A stretch of 64,000 bases of DNA from Bacteroidota bacterium (GTDB lineage: Bacteria > Bacteroidota > Bacteroidia > Cytophagales > Cyclobacteriaceae). Of the stretch, positions 32,088-42,000 are shown piece by piece (the stretch's first letter is position 1; every line of letters begins with the position of its first letter). The DNA lies in assembly GCA_016866235.1 (NCBI GenBank), contig VGMW01000002.1:124001-188000 (forward strand), read 5' to 3'. A program made the position numbers and the translations under genes. Under the pieces are notes generated by a model, which was given only the letters and a program-made list of their open reading frames with translations, made no database searches and was not told where the DNA came from.

Positions 32088-33299
32088 CTAAGTCCCCGAA
32101 ACGTAATCCTCCAAATAAGAAAAAGCCTGGGTGAGCCGGCCTTGGTCTGCTATGGTTCCCCTGGCAATGATGCCATCCTGGTCACCGGTCAGCAAAGGTT
32201 TAAGGATCCGGTCGATGAGATCCCTTCCAAACTCTTCCGATGCGCTTCGTGGAAGCTCACATGGCAGGTTATCGATGGCCATAACGGTAACCGATGGTTT
32301 GCTGGAATGTAAGGCAACTTCCTTCCCTGTTTTCGGATCATAATCGTACACTGGTTCGGCAATACTGCTGGCCCGGATGGTGCTTGGGAGAGAGCCATTA
32401 ATATCACAGGTTACATCGGCGATGGTGTCGATGGTAAAGTCTGGCGCGCACATTTCATCCCTACTGAACAGCAATGGGGCTTTTGGATTCCAGAAAGCGC
32501 CGGCGATTAGTAAACTGGTTCCACGTGCAAAATCAGCAAATCTTGATCCATACCTATCGGGTTGTGCATGGAACTCTGCTCGGTTAAACACACCGCCTTC
32601 TTTTCTGAAATGATAATCCCCGCTTCCCAGCTGGACATAAACAGGCTCCTGAAATGTTTTATTCAGATAATCCTGCGGACTGATTTTCCGAATGCCTGCC
32701 GTATCCAGCGTTTCCATTGCACCACGTGCGACCCGCCCTGTTCCAGTTAAAATGATTTTTACCGGTGGAAGTTTTACTTTCCTGAGTTCAAGTTTTAGAT
32801 CATTAACGTCGAAGCATTCAAAGGCTCTGCGCAGAGAAAAGAGTTTGTGCTTTTTTCCGTAAGCCCATAATCCATTGTAAGCACCAACAATTCCGGCATA
32901 TCTTCCGAACGCAACCAATCTGTTTCCCTGCGTGTCTTTGAGTGCTTCATAATCTACCAGTTTAATCCTCTTCTCTAGGACAGCCTGGAGCAACTTCCGG
33001 TTGTAAGGCTGTTTTTTTATGGTGTGGGAAAAGAATAAATACGTCTTGTCATCAATAAGCTGCTGAACCGGAACTTCTTTAATCCCCATCAGAATTTGGC
33101 AATCCGAAATGTTTTCTGTGACGTCGATACCGAAGTCAGCATACTCCTGATCCGGAAAACACCGGATAGGACTCTTTTCGACCATGACTTTTACTTCCGG
33201 AAACAGTTGGTGTATTTCCAGCACCTGGTCAGGTGTGAAGGGAACCCTTTTGTCAGGTGGATTTTTTCCTTCCCTGATTAGGCCGATACGGATCACCAT
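32088..33299 (-). CDS. Alanine dehydrogenase/PNT- or saccharopine-dehydrogenase-like NAD(P) oxidoreductase
   Basis: MVIRIGLIREGKNPPDKRVPFTPDQ N-terminus; ILTGTGRVARGAMETLDTAGIRKI Rossmann segment. Confidence 0.75.
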   Translation of the reverse strand: MVIRIGLIREGKNPPDKRVPFTPDQVLEIHQLFPEVKVMVEKSPIRCFPDQEYADFGIDVTENISDCQILMGIKEVPVQQLIDDKTYLFFSHTIKKQPYNRKLLQAVLEKRIKLVDYEALKDTQGNRLVAFGRYAGIVGAYNGLWAYGKKHKLFSLRRAFECFDVNDLKLELRKVKLPPVKIILTGTGRVARGAMETLDTAGIRKISPQDYLNKTFQEPVYVQLGSGDYHFRKEGGVFNRAEFHAQPDRYGSRFADFARGTSLLIAGAFWNPKAPLLFSRDEMCAPDFTIDTIADVTCDINGSLPSTIRASSIAEPVYDYDPKTGKEVALHSSKPSVTVMAIDNLPCELPRSASEEFGRDLIDRILKPLLTGDQDGIIARGTIADQGRLTQAFSYLEDYVSGT

Positions 33300-33333
33300 G
33301 TTGGGGTTTCCTTAAGCCGTATGCAGAGGATGA

Positions 33334-34956
33334 TTACTTCCAGGGAATTTTTACGGAAGGATGATAATCGATGCCCAGTGATTTCCAACGTGCTGCCTGT
33401 CTTCCAGTACGGTAGCTATAGCTTTCCCATGATCTGTTTTCAGCTGGTGTCCAGCCTAATTCAGCTACAGCCGTAATCCGAGGAAATAAAAGATATTCAA
33501 TGTCTTCCATGCTATCAATGGTTTCACCCCATAGAGGACCTTCAATGCCAAGGATTGCCTCCTCATCTACACCTTCTACATGTGTTGCGATGTCCCAATT
33601 GTAGGCATCGTCGGCTTCCACATAAGCTGCCCAGTGCAATCCAATCCTGCTTGTTGAATCATACTGCATATCGAGATAGATCTTAGTGGAAGGAGACATG
33701 ATGATTTTTGCGCCTTTTTCTGAGGCCATCCTGGCATAATTTGGTTCATGCCAGTGTTGTGAAATGGAAGTGCTGTCGATATCACCTTGTGCAATTTCTT
33801 CCCAGCCAATCATAATTTTCCCATTGGCTTTAGCCAATTCCGTGAATTTATTGACAAAGGCGATGTAGTCAGATTTTTTAGTGACGTGCGCTTCATCACC
33901 ACCGATGTGAATCCATGGGCCTGGGGTAATGGCGGAAATTTCGCGGATCACGTCAGTAATAAATCGCATGGTGGATTCCTTTTCAAATCGTAAGGTGCTC
34001 CAACCCACTTCGGTGCCGATGTAGAGGTCGGTTGGTTTTATTTTCCCATCTAATACAGGGTTGGCATCTACGACTTTATACCGACCTTCCTCTGGTACCA
34101 CCGTACCACCATTTAATTCTCCATAGGATGCCAGCGCTGAGTTGATGTGACCAGGCATATCGATTTCCGGAATGATGGTAATAAATCTTGACTGAGCGTA
34201 GTTGACCAACTCTGCGTATTGCTCTTGTGTGAAGAATCCACCGGTTCCACCGCCCACTTCGGTTTTACCACCATGTGCAGTAAGGTTGGGCCATGATTTA
34301 ATTTCTATTCGCCAACCTTGATCGTCGGTAAGGTGAAGGTGAACCTTGTTCATTTTATACATCGCGTTGTAATCGATGAAACGTTTTACAGCCTCCATTC
34401 CAAAAAAATGTCTTGCGACATCAAGCATGGTTCCGCGCCAACTGTAAACCGGGCGATCGGTGATTTCACCTGTCGCCACCTCCCACGATGCATTTTGCAC
34501 ATTGGTTGCTTCAATTGCTGAAGGCAGAATTTGACGAAGAGTTTGAATGCCGTAAAACAAACCATTTGGTTCGGACGACCGGATTACGATCTGATCGTCG
34601 GTAACGGTTAGGCGATATCCCTCCCCTCCAAGACCTGATTCGTCACTCGTTAATTCAAGTACAATCGTGGCCTTGGTGTCTTCGGATTGAATTTCAAGGT
34701 CAAATCCTGTTGCAGGTTTTAGTAATCCCGCGAGGTAATTGGCAACCGCTCTTGTTTTTTCATTATCAGGTTTTATTCCAATGGCTGCATCGGACTTTAG
34801 AAAGAAAGCACCTCCTGATATGTCAATGGTTAAGGGTTTTGGTATGACACTGTTGAAGGCTTCTGTTGCTTCCTGAGAAGCTTGTTTTTTACAAGAGCTC
34901 AGAAATAAGAATGAACCGAGTAAAACAAAGAGTAGGGGTTGCAGTCGGGTTTTCAT
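33334..34956 (-). CDS. GH20 beta-N-acetylhexosaminidase (lipoprotein)
   Basis: Lipobox LFLSSCKK; YSWRGTMLDVARHFFGMEAVKRFID, HLHLTDDQGWRIEIKSWP, HIGGDEAH catalytic motif. Start 34956 preferred. Confidence 0.93.
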   Translation of the reverse strand: MKTRLQPLLFVLLGSFLFLSSCKKQASQEATEAFNSVIPKPLTIDISGGAFFLKSDAAIGIKPDNEKTRAVANYLAGLLKPATGFDLEIQSEDTKATIVLELTSDESGLGGEGYRLTVTDDQIVIRSSEPNGLFYGIQTLRQILPSAIEATNVQNASWEVATGEITDRPVYSWRGTMLDVARHFFGMEAVKRFIDYNAMYKMNKVHLHLTDDQGWRIEIKSWPNLTAHGGKTEVGGGTGGFFTQEQYAELVNYAQSRFITIIPEIDMPGHINSALASYGELNGGTVVPEEGRYKVVDANPVLDGKIKPTDLYIGTEVGWSTLRFEKESTMRFITDVIREISAITPGPWIHIGGDEAHVTKKSDYIAFVNKFTELAKANGKIMIGWEEIAQGDIDSTSISQHWHEPNYARMASEKGAKIIMSPSTKIYLDMQYDSTSRIGLHWAAYVEADDAYNWDIATHVEGVDEEAILGIEGPLWGETIDSMEDIEYLLFPRITAVAELGWTPAENRSWESYSYRTGRQAARWKSLGIDYHPSVKIPWK

Positions 34957-35144
34957 GATATTTTTTAATGACACCCAATTTAAGAATAAATGGACTTCGT
35001 TTAAATGATGGCGACAGGGTGAAAGCGAAATTGATGAGTTTTTAGGGGTTGAAACACTTCGTCTTTTTCCTGATTTCAAACCGTTAAAACACGCTGTTCC
35101 TGAAAAGCTCCACTGTATAGTCTTGCATCATCGAAACAGGATGG

Positions 35145-38100
35145 ATGCGCAGCTTGAATGATGTCGGTTTTTGCTTTAGGTGGCTCGGCTTTATGATCGT
35201 GTGCGCCGCCCTATCCACAGGTGCTCAGGATGTCGGGGGTTATTACCCGGTTTCTCCTGCGGCAGGCAGCCTCGCCAAAGGTGCAGGTGTGCCGGTAAAT
35301 CTCAGCGGCGGACAAATTCGCTATCAGATTCCGATAGCGGAAATTGAAACTGCTGAATTTACCCTGCCTGTCGGGCTTGGTTATGCTTACAGTGGCTTAC
35401 GACTGGAGGAGCCCGAGTCTGAATTTGGTTTGGGTTGGACCTTATCCTTATCAGGAGGAGCTATTGTCAGGGAAATCCGAGGATTACCCGATGAACACCG
35501 ACGGGGTTATTGGGGTAGTGATAGCCGGCGAGCTGCGGTTGCAAATTTTAATGCGCCGGGTGACATGCCGCTTGAGGTGGTAAGGGATTTTTCAAGCGGA
35601 CTTTATGATGCAGCGCCGGATCGATTCATGATCAATCTTCCCGGAAAGTCATTTTCATTTTTCATCACCAATGTGGATTGTCCGAATTGTTTACCTGAAA
35701 ATCAAAACATAACAGTATCCGATCTGCCCGGTACCGATAAAGTGAAGTTCAACTGGAACTCTGTGGAGGTTGTGGATGGTCGTGGAATCCGTTACCTCTT
35801 CTCAGAGAAAGAGTGGACTGATTTTAACGCTCTGCATGTATCAAACTCAGAGCAAATGCAACGATATGTATCGGCTTGGTATTTGAGTGAGATCATACTA
35901 AACAATGGCCAAAAAATTCGATTTAGCTATACACCACTTCGCATCGCGTCGATCTCTTTTTCCGAGGTGTATAACCGTACACTAAACCGTTCTGGGGAGC
36001 TTATTAAAATTAATTGCACCTCCCTTGGCGGGCTTTACAATACCGGTCAGGAAGAGCTGATGAATTTATGCGATTTGGATTATGACAGAAAAAGCTACTA
36101 CACACACATCGATGCTGTCTTACTTTCAGCCGTTGAGTGGGCGGATGGTAAAATTGAAATCAAAAGGACGCCACCCAACGATTCGACCGAATTGGATCCG
36201 GGTGAGTTTAAGGTTTGGCCGGTAAATCGTCTTGAGGTTACTGATCCGCAGGGCGCACCAATACGCTTCGTTGATTTTGAGTATGAAAATCAGGCGCGTC
36301 GCTTGCTTAGGCGTGTCACAATAGATTCTACGGAGCATTATCGATTTGAGTACTGGCCGGTTTCTATCCGGCGGCCGGTTCGGTCCTGGTATGGCGGTTT
36401 AGTAGATCCTGGTCAAAATCCATTTGCTCAAGACTATTGGGGCTTTGCAAATGGCCTTCAGAATACCACCGCGATCCCTGAGTTGGGCGGAAAGCGTAAC
36501 CCTGTTTTTGAAGTGACGCGTCAGGGGGCCTTGAAAAAAATAATTTATCCGACGGGTGGTTCTTCAGAGATTCTGTACGAAGCCAATCGTGTTAAGGTAA
36601 CTGCTTTGGAATATGAGGAGCAACAACCTTATAGTGCAAACAAGGAAACCCGTTTGGCTTTTGTTGCCAGAGACGGTGATTTTAAATCCTTCTCAGAGCG
36701 AATAGTTTTCTCAAAAACCACCTATGCAAAAATTTATCACCGCGGGCAATTGCAAGGCCCTTCTTCTATGTTGAGTGTTTCTTTCGGTCCCGCGGATAGT
36801 TGCGTTGGGAAAAATTGCCAGACCTATTATACCTATGCTGCTCAGCAGCGTCAGGAATTTCCGGAGCTGACACCAAAATTTCATCCTTTATTCGGTCTGA
36901 TCCTTACTGGGGATGCGGTGACTGAAAACTGCGGTGATCAGATTGTTTGTGAAAGTCAGAATACGGAGGATTGGATTCGAATCGAGCCCGGCGACTATTT
37001 ATTGGAGGGATTTTTATTTGGCGTTGAGGAGACAAGCTTTAACCTTGATATTATCTTCTGTGAGCCTGATGCTGGTGTGATTCAATCAGGTTATGCTGAA
37101 CTTGAGGCGCCAGGAATTCGTGTGGCGTCGGTGGCGGATCTGCCTTTTGATCCTGGCGTGAATGGCAAAAAGAAATTTTATCGATATAAACTAAAAGATG
37201 GAACAGGCTCGGGTATGTTGCAGAGCCGTGTTGATGTAACCTACGATTATCAGGTTTACGATGCAGTAAATTGCAGGGATCAACAAGCGGCGACCATTGG
37301 CGGTTCTTCAGCAACGCCATTATACTTTGAATGGAACTATCCGGCACGCGCCCATCATTTCAAAACCTTAAATCCGCTCGTTGATAACAATGGGAGTCCG
37401 GTTTATTATTCCAGGGTTGAGATTCTTGATGATGAAAAAGGTTTTTATGGGTCTGAGGTTGCTGAATTTTTTGACGCTGCAGTCCTTGATTCCGGCTATC
37501 CTCATATCCCGGTTACAAAGAGTCCTTTAGTTGGTCTAAAGCGTCGAACGGGTATTTTCAATGGTGATGGAATGCTGTTGAATGAGGAGAGAAATTACCC
37601 GATTATTCTTGCCGGTAAAGGACTTCCAGCAGGTAATCCATCGGGAATTGTGTTTGGTAAAAAATATGAATACCGGTACACGCCTCTATTACCAGAAAGT
37701 CAGTTAAAGAATCTTCTGCTGAATGGATTTGCGTATAGAAAATACAACATTGACATACCTGTCGCGGCGATCAACCCCCGAACAGAAGAGTGGCTTTCGG
37801 TAAGCAAACCATTTCTTCAAAAGTATTTCACATTTGATGAATTCCAACGGTTAAAGTCCGATAGCGTGTATTCTGTTGACGGGGTGTCGACTGTTCATCG
37901 ATATTATTATCCGAGCGCGACTATTTCAGCTCATCGTGACCTAATAGAAAAAAATCGGATTGATGAACCTTACCTAATAATAAGGCAGATAAACGGAACG
38001 GTCATTGATTCAGTTCAAACCACGTTTGGTTCAGCTGCAGGCATCAATGCGATGGCACCGGTTTACCGTTACCGATCCAACGGAAAGGATAAAATATTAA

Positions 38101-38624
38101 TTCAAAAAATTCTGAGGTATCACCATTCAGGCAAACCAGCTGAATGGATTTCTGAGGCGGGAATAAGGTCTTTTGCCAAATGGAATTATTCAGGAACGCG
38201 GATGGTGGCCCGAGGCAGTCAGGCTTCGGCTGAGGAGGTATTACAATTTGTTGCTACAGTCGAAGGGCAATCTGATTTTACACGGATGTTGGATGGTCTT
38301 AAGCCGGGGAAATCATTTACGATTCGATGTGAATTATTTCAAGAAGGTAGCTGGATACGGAAGGATATGATGGCTGTGGCAGGGATGGACGGAACCCTTC
38401 CAATCAACCTAAAAGGAAAAATCCGGAACATCCGAATTCATCCCGCCGAAGCATTGGTTGAATATTTCACTTATACCAATAGTGGATTGCTGAGCACTCA
38501 ATCGGACGAGCTGGGGAAAACAGTTTATTATGAATATGACCGTGCCGAGAGGCTCTCTGCGGTTAGAGATGAACATGGCGATCTGCGATCGGTTCTTAGA
38601 TACAAACTTAGGTCAGCCTATTAA
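35145..38624 (+). CDS. Secreted TcB/SpvB-like protein with C-terminal YD repeat (RHS-associated)
   Basis: Signal peptide; LSGGQIRYQIPIAEIETAEFTLPVGLGYAYSGLRLEEPESEFGLGWTLSLSGGAIVREIRGLPDE resembles the TcB/SpvB N-terminus; ends …YFTYTNSGLLSTQSDELGKTVYYEYDRAERLSAVRDEHGDL (YD repeat). Confidence 0.75.
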   Translation: MRSLNDVGFCFRWLGFMIVCAALSTGAQDVGGYYPVSPAAGSLAKGAGVPVNLSGGQIRYQIPIAEIETAEFTLPVGLGYAYSGLRLEEPESEFGLGWTLSLSGGAIVREIRGLPDEHRRGYWGSDSRRAAVANFNAPGDMPLEVVRDFSSGLYDAAPDRFMINLPGKSFSFFITNVDCPNCLPENQNITVSDLPGTDKVKFNWNSVEVVDGRGIRYLFSEKEWTDFNALHVSNSEQMQRYVSAWYLSEIILNNGQKIRFSYTPLRIASISFSEVYNRTLNRSGELIKINCTSLGGLYNTGQEELMNLCDLDYDRKSYYTHIDAVLLSAVEWADGKIEIKRTPPNDSTELDPGEFKVWPVNRLEVTDPQGAPIRFVDFEYENQARRLLRRVTIDSTEHYRFEYWPVSIRRPVRSWYGGLVDPGQNPFAQDYWGFANGLQNTTAIPELGGKRNPVFEVTRQGALKKIIYPTGGSSEILYEANRVKVTALEYEEQQPYSANKETRLAFVARDGDFKSFSERIVFSKTTYAKIYHRGQLQGPSSMLSVSFGPADSCVGKNCQTYYTYAAQQRQEFPELTPKFHPLFGLILTGDAVTENCGDQIVCESQNTEDWIRIEPGDYLLEGFLFGVEETSFNLDIIFCEPDAGVIQSGYAELEAPGIRVASVADLPFDPGVNGKKKFYRYKLKDGTGSGMLQSRVDVTYDYQVYDAVNCRDQQAATIGGSSATPLYFEWNYPARAHHFKTLNPLVDNNGSPVYYSRVEILDDEKGFYGSEVAEFFDAAVLDSGYPHIPVTKSPLVGLKRRTGIFNGDGMLLNEERNYPIILAGKGLPAGNPSGIVFGKKYEYRYTPLLPESQLKNLLLNGFAYRKYNIDIPVAAINPRTEEWLSVSKPFLQKYFTFDEFQRLKSDSVYSVDGVSTVHRYYYPSATISAHRDLIEKNRIDEPYLIIRQINGTVIDSVQTTFGSAAGINAMAPVYRYRSNGKDKILIQKILRYHHSGKPAEWISEAGIRSFAKWNYSGTRMVARGSQASAEEVLQFVATVEGQSDFTRMLDGLKPGKSFTIRCELFQEGSWIRKDMMAVAGMDGTLPINLKGKIRNIRIHPAEALVEYFTYTNSGLLSTQSDELGKTVYYEYDRAERLSAVRDEHGDLRSVLRYKLRSAY

Positions 38625-39037
38625 TGCGAGCACTCCTTAAAATATTTCTTTTTATTCTTTCATTGGCCAGCCTTAAGGCTTACGGACAAGATGAAAAGAT
38701 TATTGGTACCATCTGGAAAAGTGAGTCGGTATTTTCCGTCACAGACGGCAACCTGATTACCTATAAAGGGATTTGGAAGATCCACGCCGATCGAATCGAA
38801 TGGTTACAACCCGGACAAAAGTACAATTACGTTTTCCAGTTGAAGGATCTTATTGGTGATTGGGATCGCGATTCGCAGACGGGAAAAATTTCAGCAGGGG
38901 TGATTTTCAGGGAACACGAAGGCAAAATTGATTTTATCCGCAACACAGAGGAGTCAACATTAAAAATTTCAATTCAATCAGATGAAGGTGAGTTTTTTCC
39001 CTTTCGATTTAACATTTCAACCATCGGGAAAAATTAA
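38624..39037 (+). CDS. Small secreted protein of unknown function
   Basis: 137 aa, signal peptide MRALLKIFLFILSLASLKAYGQ; TAATG overlap with the upstream gene. Confidence 0.7.
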   Translation: MRALLKIFLFILSLASLKAYGQDEKIIGTIWKSESVFSVTDGNLITYKGIWKIHADRIEWLQPGQKYNYVFQLKDLIGDWDRDSQTGKISAGVIFREHEGKIDFIRNTEESTLKISIQSDEGEFFPFRFNISTIGKN

Positions 39038-39047
39038 TCTGAACACC

Positions 39048-42000
39048 ATGCCTCAACTGCCGATCCTGGTGGTTTTGGTCATGTTGTTGTTGATGATGAT
39101 TCTTCCGGGCAAGTTAAGCGGACAGGGATTATCCGGACCTGATCGGGGCATTGTTGGCGTGGAATCAATTTTTCGGTTTGAGGATGACGCTATTATTGCT
39201 CAACCTGTGTGGATGACATCAGGTGGAAGTCTGGAAGTAAGCCGATCAGGAATAATTTATATGGCCAAAATAATTTGGAAAGAACCTGGTAAAAAGTTGG
39301 TCAGTTTTAAGGATGGCGAAAATACTTTGGCTTCGATTGAAATAGAAATTTTTCCAAACGATGGTCTGCTTCCGGCACCGGTGGCATTGGCTGGTTCAGG
39401 AATAGGGGACACCTTTTTTAAGGCAAGTTGGAGTGTCGCCTTGCCAGAGAGTGTCTCTTTTTCAATGGAAGTTTCAGAGGATAGTTTATTTAGTCAGGAG
39501 ATAGTGTGTTGTGGAAAACAACTTTTTATTGCGCAGCACAAAATCATAACTGGATTGATGCCATCAAATCAATACTACTACCGCGTTCGATGGCACAATG
39601 AGTATGGAAGCTCTGTATGGTCTTCGGTGGTAAAAATTACAACGGCGTGCTCCTATGAATCTCCTATGCCGATCGTGTATGGACAAAAGCGATTTGATGA
39701 TGGACCATTTGATCTGAGGGTGGAGCCGCGGAATAGCGAAATAAAATACTTATGGTTTGATGATCAGCTTCAAAACCTCGGCGCTGGATCGACCTTCAAG
39801 GCAGAAAAGTTAAATCAAGGCGCACCGTTTTATGAATTGAGGCTTGTCGATCAGTATGGGTGCTATTCAAAGGGATTTAAGGTTGAAACTGCTCAGGTTC
39901 CGTCACCTCAAATACTAAAGACTGGTGATAGGCTTTCCCCAGGAAAGCGGGTTGTTCTTTCGCTCGCAGAACAATACCTGCGTGTGCGATGGATGGATAA
40001 CGCCAACAAGGAGTTGGCTGAAAGTGAAACTTTTGAAGTGTTGATCCCCGGATCCTATTGTGCAGAAGTATTGCAGAAAGATGTTGATGGAAGGGGAAGA
40101 TCACAGACAGTAAAAATTATGGATCGCTGGGATGGAATGCCATCCAATCTTCAGGTAGAGACTAAAGTACTGGTAAGTGGAATGCGGGAAACCGAGCAGC
40201 TTTTAAAACCCGATGTCATAAGAGAAGAGGTGAAAGTACACGACGGATTAGGCCGGCTCAACCGCCAAATCCTGGTTGGCCAAACGCCGAAGGGTGATGA
40301 CTGGGTAGTTCCACATCATTATGACTTTGCTGGAAGGGAGTCTAGGATTTTTTTACGCGCCTTGTATGCGGGCACTGATATTTATTCGGAGCAGTTGCTG
40401 GATTCTGCGGGCAACCTTCTTAACGCAACCAAAAAATTGTACAACGGCACTACCACGGGAATAGATGCGGACCAAAGGCCCTTTTCAGAGATTGAATTTG
40501 AACGTTCGCCGATGGATAGAATACTACAGCATTATGGTCCCGGAGAGCGATGGAAACAGGCAGAGCGAAAAAGAAGCTTTGGATATTCTGTCAATGAAGC
40601 TGTGAATGTCCAGGATGAAAGGGTGATCATCTGGAGCCTTGCCCCAGATGGCATGCCGCAAAAAAATCTAAACATCAACAATGGAATTTTTCCCGATGGC
40701 TCCCTTCGTGTGGTCTCTGAGAAGGATGAAAATCAAAATGAGACCATTCGGTATTATGATGCCGGAGGTAAGCTGATTCTTGAAAAAGTGCAATTGGTCA
40801 GTGCTCCGGTTGGAAATGATCCGCAGCATTGGATTCGGAAATATTTTATCTACGATTTGGAAGATCGATTAAGGTTTGTACTGCAGCCGGAATTGGTTCG
40901 AGTGTTGCTGAGTCAAAACCGCAATCCGTCCAAATCAGAGCTTGAAGGAATGGCCTTTCAATTTCGCTATGATCATCGGGGTCGATTACAGCTGGAACAG
41001 GAGCCGGGCAAGGATTCGGTTTTATACCTCTACGATTGCCGCGATCGGTTGGCTTTGAAACAAAATGGCAACCAAAGATCCCAGTCACCATACCAGTGGA
41101 CGTTCACCAAATACGATGCCCTAAACAGACCTGTTTTGACGGGCATTAAAGACACAACAGCACTATTGTCAGCAACTTCAGCTCAAAATGTCATAAACCG
41201 ATTTTGCCGATCGAGAACATCAGAAAATTATTTTGAAAAATTCATCGGAGCAGCCTCGGAAAATGTTCACGGCTATTCAAACCAGACTTACCCTTTGGTT
41301 ACCAGTGGCACTCTATTGGATCCAGACCAGTTTTTGACCGTCTACTATTATGACGACCACCAATTCACAAGCAATTGGCCTGATAATCTTTCTTTTCAAT
41401 CTAACCTTCATTCCAAAAATCTAGTACTGCACACCAATCCTTCTGGCAAGGTGACAGGACAAAAAATTAAGGTTTTGGATGGAGGCGCGGCAGGGGGCAA
41501 TACCTGGCTAAAATCAATTAATTATTACGATCACGATGGGCGCCTGATTCAAACCGCATCTGAGAATTATAAAGGAGGTATAGATGTGAACATTGCAGCG
41601 TCAGATTTTGAAGGTAAAATCATTCGTTCGGAAACACGACACACGGAATCTGATCCCACCTACCGTGATTTGGTGCAGATCAATTTAATTGGAAATAAAA
41701 TCATCAGATCAGCAGTAGTCCAGGGTTGGACTGCAGGGCTGAGCTCTTTTCAATTGTTACCAGTCAATATTGACGGATGGATTGAATTCACGGCCATTGG
41801 ATATTCTACCCGAGCAATAGGATTGTCCGATGTTAACAGCAATCAACATTACAACACGATTGATTTTGCCATTGTACTGAATCAGAATGGCACGATTTCA
41901 TTGTATGAGCAGCAGTCCGGAAAATTCATTCCTGGAAATTTTGGCACCTATAAGCATGGTGATGTTTTCAGAATTGAGCGCACAACAGGAAAAATACGAT

